Shown here in pieces: positions 1 through 6,365 of a DNA stretch of 6,365 nt (the first letter of the stretch is position 1; the number at the start of each line of letters is the position of its first letter). Below the pieces are notes generated by a model that did not search any database, had not been told where the DNA came from, and was given only the letters and a program-made list of their open reading frames with translations. The stretch is from Chloroflexia bacterium (GTDB lineage Bacteria > Chloroflexota > Chloroflexia > Thermomicrobiales > JALYUS01): contig JAICJW010000265.1 of assembly GCA_025928215.1 (NCBI GenBank), forward strand, positions 1 to 6,365. Reading direction: 5' to 3'. The position numbers and the translations under genes are program-made.

Positions 1-20
1 ACCGCAGCATACTATAGCAG

Positions 21-78
21 CGGTGGAGCAGGCTTCAGCCTGCCTGAGGCTATCGGCAGGCTGAAGCCTGCTCCACCG
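21..78. repeat. Perfect 24-bp inverted repeat with nested palindrome, REP-like
   Basis: The left arm (21-44) and right arm (55-78) are exact reverse complements over 24 bases, separated by a 10-base loop (45-54). Each arm also contains its own palindrome: GCAGGCT-TC-AGCCTGC at 28-43, mirrored in the other arm. The DNA or RNA could therefore fold as one long hairpin or as two small ones. There is no T-run after it, so it is not a standard intrinsic terminator. It ends 8 bp before a candidate -35 box for the P450 gene. The form suggests a dispersed extragenic palindrome; copies elsewhere in the genome cannot be checked here. Confidence 0.93.
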
Positions 79-86
79 GTCAAGCA

Positions 87-115
87 TTGCCACCGCACGG
101 TAGCAGGCGCACAAT
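87..115 (+). promoter_or_regulatory. Candidate sigma-70 promoter for the P450 gene
   Basis: TTGCCA at 87-92 matches the TTGACA -35 consensus at 5 of 6 bases. After a 17-bp spacer, CACAAT at 110-115 matches the -10 box at 4 of 6. Transcription would start near 122 and give a leader of about 35 bases holding the ribosome binding site. The call rests on motif match and position only. Confidence 0.4.
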
Positions 116-136
116 ACCGATACCCGGCCCGCTACC

Positions 137-145
137 GAGAAGGAG
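137..145 (+). promoter_or_regulatory. Ribosome binding site that fixes the P450 start
   Basis: GAGAAGGAG lies 10 bases before the ATG at 156. The longer in-frame reading from TTG at 87 has no Shine-Dalgarno sequence and would add 23 residues with no P450 features, so ATG 156 is the better start. Confidence 0.8.
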
Positions 146-155
146 TGCCCTCGCC

Positions 156-1535
156 ATGAACGCCATCGCACTCGACGCACCATCCGCCACGGTATGGCCG
201 CCCGGCCCATCGTCGCGCGCCTTCCTCCGCTCCGCCCTGCTCCCGGGCACCAACCCGATTGCGCGTTTCACCGCATGGCAGGCACGTTACGGCAATGCGT
301 TCGCCTTCCATCTGCACGGCCGCCATTTCACGATGTTCATCGGGCCGGATGCGAACCAGTATCTGCTCGCGACCAATGCCGCCGCCTTCGCGCAGGGCGC
401 ATCGGTGCGGCTTGGCCCGGTGCTCGGCAAGGGGCTGCTGACGAGCGACGGGCCGCTCCACGCGACGCAGCGCCGCCTCATTCAACCCGCCTTCCATCGG
501 GGGCGGATCGAGGGGTATCAGGCGACGATGGCGGCGGAGACGGCGCGGTTGCTCGATACCTGGCACGTGGGCGAAACGCTGGACTTCTCGGCGGCGATGC
601 ACGACCTGACATTAACGATCGTTGGGCGCACGCTCTTCGCTGTTGATCTCGGCCACCAATCGGGCGACATCGGGCAGAGCGTCAATGCGATGATCCGCTT
701 TCTTCGCTTCCGGCCGCTCGCGCTCTTCCGCCAGCAGATTGATCTGCCGGGTTTCCCCTATCATCGCTTCCTGCAAAGCAAGGCGAAAATGGACGCGATG
801 GTCTATCGGTTGATCGCCGAACGCCGCGCCCAGGGGACCGACAATGGTGACATTCTCTCAATGCTGATCGCCGCGCGCGACGATGATGGCACGGCGATGA
901 CGGATACCCAGGTGCGCGACGAAGTATTGACCTTCCTCGCCGCCGGTCACGAGACGACCGCGAACGCTCTCGGCTGGACCTTCATGCTCCTCGCGCGGCA
1001 CCCGGAAATCCGTCAGCGGCTCGTGGACGAGATAGAGGCGGTACTCGGCGACCGGCTGCCTACCTCCGCCGACCTTGCCCGCCTGACCTACCTCGAATGC
1101 GTCATCAAAGAATCCCTGCGCCTCTATCCGCCCGCCTGGGCCGGGACGCGCATCGCACGGGAGGAGGTGGAGCTGCGCGGCTACCGCCTGCCGAAGGGGA
1201 CGATTGTCGGCTTCAGCCAGTATCTGACGCACCGGATGCCGGAACACTTCGCGGCACCGGAGCGCTTCCTACCCGAGCGGTTCGACCCCGACCACGGCGA
1301 AACGCACCCGCCATATGCCTATATTCCCTTCGGTGCCGGGCCGCGCTCCTGTATCGGTTCCGGCTTCGCGCTGATGGAACTGAAGACGATTGTGCCGATC
1401 ATCCTCCAACGGTTCTGCCCCGCGCTCGTGCCCGGTCAGCGCATCGAGATCGAACCGCTCGTCACGCTGCGGGCGAAGCGAAACATCATCATGCGGGTAG
1501 CGGGAACGAATCGAGCGCGCTGGGCGTCTCAATGA
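156..1535 (+). CDS. Cytochrome P450 monooxygenase, soluble
   Basis: This 459-residue haem-thiolate monooxygenase should insert one oxygen atom from O2 into an organic substrate. All core motifs are present. The I-helix oxygen-activation motif AGHETT is at 263-268, the K-helix ExxR is ESLR at 319-322, and a PERF-type segment (FLPERF) follows. The haem loop FGAGPRSCIG is at 392-401, with Cys399 as the axial ligand. Length is normal for a bacterial P450. The N-terminus is proline-rich (PPGPSSRAF) with no signal peptide or membrane anchor, so the enzyme is cytosolic. The stretches ESLRLYPPAW and FALMEL resemble fatty-acid or terpene type bacterial P450s, but substrate and CYP family cannot be told from sequence alone. 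No ferredoxin, flavodoxin or reductase gene adjoins it. The lipoprotein gene begins 51 bp downstream on the same strand, suggesting co-transcription. Confidence 0.97.
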   Translation: MNAIALDAPSATVWPPGPSSRAFLRSALLPGTNPIARFTAWQARYGNAFAFHLHGRHFTMFIGPDANQYLLATNAAAFAQGASVRLGPVLGKGLLTSDGPLHATQRRLIQPAFHRGRIEGYQATMAAETARLLDTWHVGETLDFSAAMHDLTLTIVGRTLFAVDLGHQSGDIGQSVNAMIRFLRFRPLALFRQQIDLPGFPYHRFLQSKAKMDAMVYRLIAERRAQGTDNGDILSMLIAARDDDGTAMTDTQVRDEVLTFLAAGHETTANALGWTFMLLARHPEIRQRLVDEIEAVLGDRLPTSADLARLTYLECVIKESLRLYPPAWAGTRIAREEVELRGYRLPKGTIVGFSQYLTHRMPEHFAAPERFLPERFDPDHGETHPPYAYIPFGAGPRSCIGSGFALMELKTIVPIILQRFCPALVPGQRIEIEPLVTLRAKRNIIMRVAGTNRARWASQ

Positions 1536-1586
1536 TGCCGGTGGTCCGCGCAGGCGGCGGTATGGGTACGGCATGAAGGAGGGTGC

Positions 1587-2123
1587 ATGCAGGCGAGAGC
1601 GCGAGTGCGAGCGCCCGTGACCGGGTGGGCATGCGCGCTCCTACTCGCGCTCCTGGTCGTGGCATGTGGAGGAGGAGGCGCCGCGCCGAATACGCCCGGC
1701 CTCGCGCGCACCACCGCTTCCCCGCCATCCACTCGGAATATTGATAAGGTGGACGAGGTCTTTCTCCGGCTGCTGATCGTCTATCAAGCGCAGGGTCTCG
1801 ATGCGGCCCGGCAGTTCGCCCGCGATCAAGGGCTGATGACCCCGAAGGAGGATGTACGCGTCACGCTCGTTCTCGATAGCGATGATCCCGCTGTCGTAGA
1901 TGGGACGGCGCTCGCCGTCGGGCGGCTCGGAGGGCGGGTGACGGCGACCTTTGGCAATCAGATCGAAATCGCCGTGCCGGTGCAGGCGGCGCTGGAATAC
2001 GGCAAAGCGGCGAACAAGCAATCGTTCTTCGCCGATCTGGCTGATTTCGCGCATATACGGGATATTCGCCGGACGCCCATCGCGCAGCCGGTGGGCGCTG
2101 GCTCACGCCCTACAGGGGAATGA
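1587..2123 (+). CDS. Small secreted lipoprotein, function unknown
   Basis: This 178-residue protein has a clear lipoprotein signal. An Arg-rich n-region (R4, R6, R8) is followed by a hydrophobic core (residues 15-26) ending in the lipobox VVAC with Cys27, then GGGG and a Pro/Thr/Ser-rich tether to about residue 50. It should be lipidated at Cys27 and sit on the outer face of the membrane. The mature part starts with a predicted helix (53-82). A compact beta-alpha-beta-like stretch follows (about 90-131, from VRVTLVLDSDD to IEIAVPV), then a final helix. That middle resembles, from memory, propeptide-like or adhesion segments on surface subtilisin-like proteases of Chloroflexota, but no protease follows here. 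ATG 1587 is chosen because AAGGAGGG (1576-1583) precedes it at short spacing. The 3' end overlaps the opposite-strand small membrane gene by 14 bp. Confidence 0.8.
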   Translation: MQARARVRAPVTGWACALLLALLVVACGGGGAAPNTPGLARTTASPPSTRNIDKVDEVFLRLLIVYQAQGLDAARQFARDQGLMTPKEDVRVTLVLDSDDPAVVDGTALAVGRLGGRVTATFGNQIEIAVPVQAALEYGKAANKQSFFADLADFAHIRDIRRTPIAQPVGAGSRPTGE

Positions 2124-2268
2124 CGACAATCGAGTAGAGCGCGAGCAGGATAATTGCCTGGGTAATGCCGAATATCGTCCCGATCAGAAGGACGACGAGA
2201 ATGCTTGCCTTGATGCCCGTCCGCCGCCAGTTAGTGCCGCGTGTTGGTTCACTGGAATTGTCCCGCAT
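2110..2268 (-). CDS. 52-residue hydrophobic membrane protein, uncharacterised
   Basis: The minus strand from ATG at 2268 to TAG at 2110 encodes 52 residues. A polar, basic head (residues 1-20, with R10, R15, R16 and K20) precedes about 32 residues with no charge, rich in Ile, Leu and Val, to the C-terminal PL. The hydrophobic part could be one long helix or two short ones turning near Gly34-Gln37 (GITQ). Basic residues on the N-terminal side predict that end inside the cytoplasm. AAGAGG (2273-2278) lies 4 bases upstream, part of the purine-rich AGAGGGG. The gene is 81 bp downstream of the hybrid kinase on the same strand, so a shared transcript is plausible. The protein is not recognised as a known family. 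The head-plus-membrane pattern and ribosome binding site argue for a real gene, but its size leaves doubt. Confidence 0.6.
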   Translation of the reverse strand: MRDNSSEPTRGTNWRRTGIKASILVVLLIGTIFGITQAIILLALYSIVVIPL

Positions 2269-2349
2269 GACCCCTCTTCCCCATTGTTCCCCCGCCCCAC
2301 TCCGTTGTATGTAACGTCCGTATCCTGGATCGGTTGCATGGGAGTTGCG

Positions 2350-5300
2350 TTATGACAGCGGTGGATCGTACGGAAGCGTGACGGTGAAAATGCTCCCCTC
2401 ACCGACGCGCGATTCCACAGTCATTTTGCCGCCGTGCGCCTCGATGAGTGACGTACTGATTGGCAGCCCGAGACCCATTCCGCGTCGGCTGCCGCCGACC
2501 GCATTCTCCGCCCGATAGAACGGCTCGAAGATGTGCGGTAGCGCCTCCGCCGGAATGCCGATACCACGATCCACGACAACGATGCGCGCCGCGTCTCCCT
2601 GATCGGTGACGCGGACGCGGACCACGCCGCCCTCGCTGTACTTGATCGCGTTCAGGAGCAGGTTCCCCAGGACCTGCGCGACGCGGTCGGCATCCCACCG
2701 CGCTAACGGGACGATGTCTGGCATCTCGACGATGATCGTGTGCGCCTCCGTCGTCGCCTGCGCCTGCTCCACAGCGGCGAGAATGAGCGATCGAACATCC
2801 ACGGGGCCGAGGGTGATTGAGAGCGCACCCAGCCGGGCACGCACCGTCTCGCGCAGGTCAGTGGCCAGACGTTCCAGGCGTTTCGCCTGGGTGATAATCG
2901 TCTCCATCGCTCTGGCATCGTATCGCTCCCGCCGCTTCATCAGTTGCGCGTAGCCGATCAGCGACGTAATCGGGTTCCGCAGTTCGTGCGCCACGATTGC
3001 GACGAACTGCTGGCGCTCCTCCTCCGCTCGCTCGCGCAACCGCACCTGTTCGCTCACCTCCGTCGCAACGACCATCACCCCGCTGATCTCCCCATCCGGC
3101 TCGCGCACCGGCGCGTAGACGAGATTGAAGTAAGCGAGATCATGCCGCCCCTCACGGTCAAGCCTGAGGGGGAGTTCAGAGCCGACGAACGGTGTGCCGC
3201 TCGCGAGTACCCCATCGAGCAGCGCCTCGAAACCTTGATCGGTCGCATCCGACAATGATTCGAAGATCGGTTTGCCGGACACCTGCTCCAGTGTGCGCCC
3301 CCAGAGCTCGCAGGCGCGCGGGTTGGCGAACTCGACAACATGGCGCGGCCCGCGAAAGACCGCAATGCCGACCGGGGCCTGCAATAGCATGGTATAGATG
3401 CGCTCGCGCTCTGCCTCCGCCTCCGCCCGCGCCGCCTGCTCCGTGCGCACCGTCTCCCGCCGCAGGCGCGCCAGCGCCAGCGCCGCTGCAACGCGCGCCT
3501 GCAACTCACGCGCGGAAAAGGGCTTGGCGAGATAGCCGTCCGCCCCCGCCGCGAATCCCTCGGTTGCCGCCTCTTCCCCGGCACGAGCGGAGAGAAAGAT
3601 CACCGGGACATCCCGCATGCGCGGGTCGGCGCGAAGCGCGCGCAGTAACCCGAATCCATCGAGGCGCGGCATCATGATGTCAGTGAGAATCAAATCCGGC
3701 GGGCGCTCCTGTGCTGCAATCAGCGCCGCCTCCCCATCGGCGACCGTCTCGATAGTGTAATCGCTTTGGAGGAGCCGCCGTGCGTAGGCGCGCATATCCG
3801 CATTGTCGTCGGCGAGGAGGATACGCGCGCCGGCGAGCATCCCGGCAGACGCCTCATGTTCCGCGTTCCCTCCGATTGCATCAGCGCCAATGCCATCGTC
3901 GGCCGCACGGTCGCCGCCCGCCGCGTCAGGCAACCAGCGCAACGCCGCCTCGATGTACGAGGCGGCAGCGGCGGTAGGGCCGTCGGGCTGCCCAGCGGCG
4001 ATCTGGGTGGCGGGCAGGTGCGCCGTGCCGGTTGGGAGTGAGACCGTGAAGGTCGTTCCCTCGTCGGGCACGCTCGTTACGGCGATTTCGCCGCCGTGGA
4101 GCCGGATAAGTTCTCGCACGAGCGCCAGCCCAATCCCTGACCCCTCAACGGTCCGGGCGCGTGCCCCCCGTACGCGGTGGAACCGCTCGAAGAGATGGGG
4201 TATCTCCTCCGGTGGAATGCCCGTCCCCGTGTCTGAGATAGTCAGGATGGCCCGGCCTCCGTCGGCGCGTAGCCGCACCGTAATCGCGCCATCGAACGTG
4301 AACTTGAGCGCATTGGAGAGGAGATTGAGGACGACCTTCTCCCACATCTCGCGATCCACGGCGATGAGGACGGGCAGCGGTGGGCAGTCAACGATCAGGC
4401 GCAGCCCCGCACGCTCGATGGCCGAGCGAAAAAGACTCGCGAGGTCACGGGTGAACGCCGCGAGATCAGTTGGCTCGTAGAAAGCTTCGACCTGCCCTCC
4501 CTCGATGCGCGAGAAATCAAGCAGGCTGTTGACGAGTCGCTGAAGACGTAGACCATTGCGCTCGGCGATCTCCAGGCGTTCCCGTTGCGGCGGCGGGAGT
4601 GCGTCCTCGGTGTCGCTGAGCGCGTCCGCGACCGGACCGAGCATCAGCGTGAGCGGCGTGCGGAACTCGTGGCTGACATTGCTGAAGAAGGTTGTTTTGG
4701 CGCGGTCGAGTTCGGCGAGTGCTTCCGCACGCTGACGCTCCTCCTCATGCGCTCGTGCGTCGCCGATTGCCGTGGCGATCTGGCCCGCGACGAGGCCGCA
4801 GAATGCGCTGTACGTCTCGTCGAGGGCGCGGCGGGGGCTGATCCCCGCGATGAGCAGACCCGTGGGCCGCCCCTGCGTGCGGGAAGGGATAGGCAGGACA
4901 AGCGCGGTCTGGGGCGGCACGTCCCACGGGCCACCGGGCAGCGCGCCGAAGCGATCGGGGAGATCGTCGAGTCGCGCGGCCTCGCCGGTCTCAACGACCC
5001 GCGCGAGCGGCCAGCCGGCCTCCTCCGACTCGCCATCGAGCGGGACGACTGCCGGGCTGGCAGGAGCGTCCGGGGCAAGATGCGCGGCGTCGGCAAGCCG
5101 GGCTACCAATCCATCCGCATCAAGCAGATAGAGCAGGGCGAAGGGAAGATCAGCGGGGTTCTCGGTGAGCACATCTACCGCACGCCGGCAGGCATCCGCC
5201 GCTGTCCGAGCCTCTGCCGCCGCGCTTGCGAGCGCACGGAGGGTGAGGAGACGCCGCTCGCCGAGGACGCGCGCCGTCGTTTCCGTGACAGCGGTGAAGA

Positions 5301-5760
5301 TGCCGCCGATGCCGCCGCTTTCGTCGCGGATCGGGCTGTAGGAGAAGGTGAAGTAGCATTCCTCGACGTAGCCATTACGGTCGAGCAGGAGAAGTTGATC
5401 CTCCGACCAGGTCGCGTCGCCCCGCGTCAACACGCCGGCGAGCATTGGGCCGATGACCTTCCAGATTTCGGGAAAGCACTCCTCGCCTCGCTGCCCCATC
5501 GCAACCGGGTGTTTCGTGCCGATGAGGGGGCGATAGGCGTCGTTGTACAGCATGACGAGATCCGGGCCCCACCAGATGAGCATCGGGAAGCGGGAGGCGA
5601 GGCAAATACTGACGGCGGTGCGCAGGCTCTGCGGCCAGCCGCCGACCGCCCCGAGCGGCGTGGCGGACCAATCGAGCGAGCGCATGAGCGCGCCCATCTC
5701 GCCGCCACCCGCGAACACCGCACCAGTCGTGGAGGGCGGAGAATCATTCTCACGTACCAT
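2350..5760 (-). CDS. Hybrid sensor histidine kinase with two kinase cores and an internal receiver
   Basis: This 1136-residue signalling kinase has no signal peptide or membrane segment and should be cytoplasmic. Domains in order: an N-terminal PAS-like sensor (about 28-165, with the typical WPQSLRTA and LIWWGPDLVMLYNDAY stretches); GAF-like (178-335); HisKA with phospho-acceptor His364 (SHEFRTPL); HATPase with N box Asn479/Asn483, DTGTGIP from Asp510 and GSGIGL at 540-545; an Ala-rich linker carrying YIEAALRWLPD (602-612); a receiver with acidic pair Asp651/Asp652, phospho-acceptor Asp694 (TDIMMP), Ser724 and Lys746; a charged coil (766-787); a second PAS (788-903); a second HisKA with His925 (AHELRNP); and a second HATPase with Asn1037, DRGIGIP from Asp1064 and GMGLGL from Gly1094. 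Both cores look intact. There is no HPt or DNA-binding output, so phosphate must pass to a separate partner. The start at ATG 5760 is supported by GAGGGG at 5766-5771. Ligands of the PAS and GAF domains are unknown. Confidence 0.97.
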   Translation of the reverse strand: MVRENDSPPSTTGAVFAGGGEMGALMRSLDWSATPLGAVGGWPQSLRTAVSICLASRFPMLIWWGPDLVMLYNDAYRPLIGTKHPVAMGQRGEECFPEIWKVIGPMLAGVLTRGDATWSEDQLLLLDRNGYVEECYFTFSYSPIRDESGGIGGIFTAVTETTARVLGERRLLTLRALASAAAEARTAADACRRAVDVLTENPADLPFALLYLLDADGLVARLADAAHLAPDAPASPAVVPLDGESEEAGWPLARVVETGEAARLDDLPDRFGALPGGPWDVPPQTALVLPIPSRTQGRPTGLLIAGISPRRALDETYSAFCGLVAGQIATAIGDARAHEEERQRAEALAELDRAKTTFFSNVSHEFRTPLTLMLGPVADALSDTEDALPPPQRERLEIAERNGLRLQRLVNSLLDFSRIEGGQVEAFYEPTDLAAFTRDLASLFRSAIERAGLRLIVDCPPLPVLIAVDREMWEKVVLNLLSNALKFTFDGAITVRLRADGGRAILTISDTGTGIPPEEIPHLFERFHRVRGARARTVEGSGIGLALVRELIRLHGGEIAVTSVPDEGTTFTVSLPTGTAHLPATQIAAGQPDGPTAAAASYIEAALRWLPDAAGGDRAADDGIGADAIGGNAEHEASAGMLAGARILLADDNADMRAYARRLLQSDYTIETVADGEAALIAAQERPPDLILTDIMMPRLDGFGLLRALRADPRMRDVPVIFLSARAGEEAATEGFAAGADGYLAKPFSARELQARVAAALALARLRRETVRTEQAARAEAEAERERIYTMLLQAPVGIAVFRGPRHVVEFANPRACELWGRTLEQVSGKPIFESLSDATDQGFEALLDGVLASGTPFVGSELPLRLDREGRHDLAYFNLVYAPVREPDGEISGVMVVATEVSEQVRLRERAEEERQQFVAIVAHELRNPITSLIGYAQLMKRRERYDARAMETIITQAKRLERLATDLRETVRARLGALSITLGPVDVRSLILAAVEQAQATTEAHTIIVEMPDIVPLARWDADRVAQVLGNLLLNAIKYSEGGVVRVRVTDQGDAARIVVVDRGIGIPAEALPHIFEPFYRAENAVGGSRRGMGLGLPISTSLIEAHGGKMTVESRVGEGSIFTVTLPYDPPLS

Positions 5761-5788
5761 CGCAACCCCTCGCGTCAATATCTCTCGC

Positions 5789-5816
5789 GTGACGATCAGA
5801 TTCAGCGCAGTATACC
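5789..5816 (+). promoter_or_regulatory. Candidate promoter for the dehydrogenase-like gene
   Basis: GTGACG (5789-5794, 4 of 6 to TTGACA), a 16-bp spacer and TATACC (5811-5816, 4 of 6 to TATAAT) form a weak plus-strand promoter. Its -10 box overlaps the opposite-strand -10 candidate through the palindrome GTATAC (5810-5815). The leader to the GTG start would be about 80 bases and includes a 6-bp GC stem with a 3-base loop at 5864-5878. Confidence 0.3.
5809..5814 (-). promoter_or_regulatory. Candidate -10 box for the hybrid kinase gene
   Basis: On the minus strand TATACT matches the TATAAT consensus at 5 of 6 bases. It would place the transcript start about 42 bases before the kinase ATG. No good -35 box is seen at 16-18 bp (the sequence there is CG-rich), so it may be weak, activator-dependent or not used. 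Confidence 0.35.
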
Positions 5817-5887
5817 TGAGACTGCGCGACGAGCGCGATGTGGTACCCTGTTCGATGCGCTGACGGCGGGTGCCGCCGGCGAAATGG

Positions 5888-5895
5888 AAAAGGGG
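5888..5895 (+). promoter_or_regulatory. Ribosome binding site that selects the GTG start at 5902
   Basis: AAAAGGGG ends 6 bases before GTG 5902. The upstream in-frame ATG at 5884 has no purine-rich site before it (CCGCCGGCGAA) and would itself place this site inside the coding region, so the GTG is preferred. Confidence 0.6.
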
Positions 5896-5901
5896 ACCGT
5901 T

Positions 5902-6365
5902 GTGACGACATACCGCCTCGGGGTTGTCGGCGGAACGGGGATACTGGGAACCGAACTCCTCCGCATCCTCGAACAGCGCCGCTTCCCGATTCGCACCTTG
6001 AATGTGTACGCGTCCGATCGCTCGGTCGGGCAGCGTATGCCCTTCGGCGAGGGCGAAATCACCGTCGAACGGGCGTTGCCTGGCGCCTTCAGGCACCTCG
6101 ATCTCGTCTTCCTCGCCGCGGGGCGAGAGGCGAACGCGCAGATCCTCCCGCACGCGCGCAATGCCGGGTGCATGGTCATCAATGTGACCGGGCGCGAGAA
6201 CACGAGTGAAACGACGCCGCTCATCATTCCGGAAATCAATGAGGACGTGCTGGCGAACGGCGCGCGGATCGTCGCCTGCCCGCACGACCTGACAATCCAG
6301 CTCTGCCTCGTCCTCGCGCCGCTGCACCGGCTAAACCCGATCCGGCGCGTCACCGTGACGGCGCT
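5902..6365 (+). CDS. Aspartate-semialdehyde dehydrogenase-like protein (Usg-1 type), lacking the catalytic Cys; 3' end outside window
   Basis: The first 154 residues are visible and the frame is open at the window end. From GTG 5902 the protein opens with an NADP-binding Rossmann motif, GVVGGTGILG (residues 7-16). It then follows the dehydrogenase family colinearly: LRILEQRRFP, ASDRSVGQ, EITVE, PLIIPEIN and LTIQL. True Asd carries N-P-N-C-S-T-I-Q with a nucleophilic Cys that forms the thioacyl intermediate. Here residues 126-133 read CPHDLTIQ, so His128-Asp129 replace Asn-Cys. The usual N-S-S-A-F-R segment is also changed, to NVTGREN (94-100). From memory, E. coli Usg-1, a paralogue of unknown role, has a similar Cys-less PDSLTSQ at this place. 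The protein is therefore probably not an active aspartate-semialdehyde dehydrogenase, though it may still bind nucleotide. It is transcribed divergently from the hybrid kinase. Confidence 0.88.
   Translation, partial: MTTYRLGVVGGTGILGTELLRILEQRRFPIRTLNVYASDRSVGQRMPFGEGEITVERALPGAFRHLDLVFLAAGREANAQILPHARNAGCMVINVTGRENTSETTPLIIPEINEDVLANGARIVACPHDLTIQLCLVLAPLHRLNPIRRVTVTA

Noticed and set aside
21..78. Intrinsic terminator for an upstream gene.
   Set aside because: The stem is strong, but neither side carries a T-run (CGGTCAAGC follows on the plus strand). No upstream gene is visible in the window.
87..155. Longer P450 start at TTG 87.
   Set aside because: There is no ribosome binding site before it, and the added residues are low-complexity Pro/Arg. 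TTGCCA at this spot fits a -35 box better. ATG 156 has GAGAAGGAG at good spacing.
2124..2355. Plus-strand frame continuing across the gap after the lipoprotein gene (part of a frame from 1951 to 2355).
   Set aside because: It is out of frame with the lipoprotein for most of its length, has no ribosome binding site and shows no recognisable features. The opposite strand holds a better small gene.
3803..4480. A 225-codon plus-strand open frame inside the kinase gene.
   Set aside because: It is Ser/Arg/Pro-rich shadow translation opposite the receiver and first HATPase domains, whose motifs are intact on the minus strand.
5884..5901. ATG 5884 as start of the dehydrogenase-like gene.
   Set aside because: It has no purine-rich site upstream, while GTG 5902 is preceded by AAAAGGGG at 6 bases and gives the usual short N-terminus before the Rossmann motif. 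It stays possible but less likely.
5761..6327. The kinase frame stays open upstream of its start for 189 more codons on the minus strand.
   Set aside because: This stretch lies antisense to the dehydrogenase-like gene, whose family motifs are clear, and has no domain features. ATG 5760 has a ribosome binding site and begins the recognised kinase N-terminus. Long antisense open frames are expected in GC-rich codon use.

Overview
The window reads as a chromosomal piece of a GC-rich bacterium, most likely a member of the Chloroflexota (Chloroflexia-like). This rests on the GC-rich coding style, a long cytoplasmic hybrid sensor kinase of a type common there, an Ala/Gly/Arg-rich lipoprotein with a short domain I associate with that phylum, and a nested palindrome built on a GCAGGCTTCAGCCTGC core. 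The assignment is by resemblance only. No RNA genes, CRISPR arrays, insertion sequences or phage genes are visible.

Layout. Positions 1-155 hold no gene. They contain a perfect 24-bp inverted repeat (21-78), a candidate promoter (87-115) and a strong ribosome binding site. Two plus-strand genes follow, a soluble cytochrome P450 (156-1535) and a small secreted lipoprotein (1587-2123), 51 bp apart and probably co-transcribed. On the minus strand, meeting them tail to tail, is a 52-residue membrane protein gene (2110-2268) that overlaps the lipoprotein's 3' end by 14 bp. It lies 81 bp downstream of a 1136-residue hybrid histidine kinase (2350-5760). A divergent intergenic region (5761-5901) separates the kinase from a plus-strand gene that runs off the window (5902-6365+).

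That last gene has an aspartate-semialdehyde dehydrogenase fold, but the catalytic cysteine position is occupied by Asp. This matches the Usg-1 type of non-catalytic paralogue better than true Asd.

Working together. The kinase has two complete kinase cores, PAS-GAF-HisKA-HATPase-REC-PAS-HisKA-HATPase, with no transmembrane segment and no DNA-binding output, so it should act through phosphotransfer to a partner not seen here. The small membrane protein downstream may be co-transcribed with it. The P450 has no ferredoxin or reductase gene beside it and must use redox partners encoded elsewhere. Nothing in the window amounts to a clear new multi-gene system. The most interesting points are the Cys-less dehydrogenase paralogue, the two-core kinase with its small membrane neighbour, and the nested palindrome.
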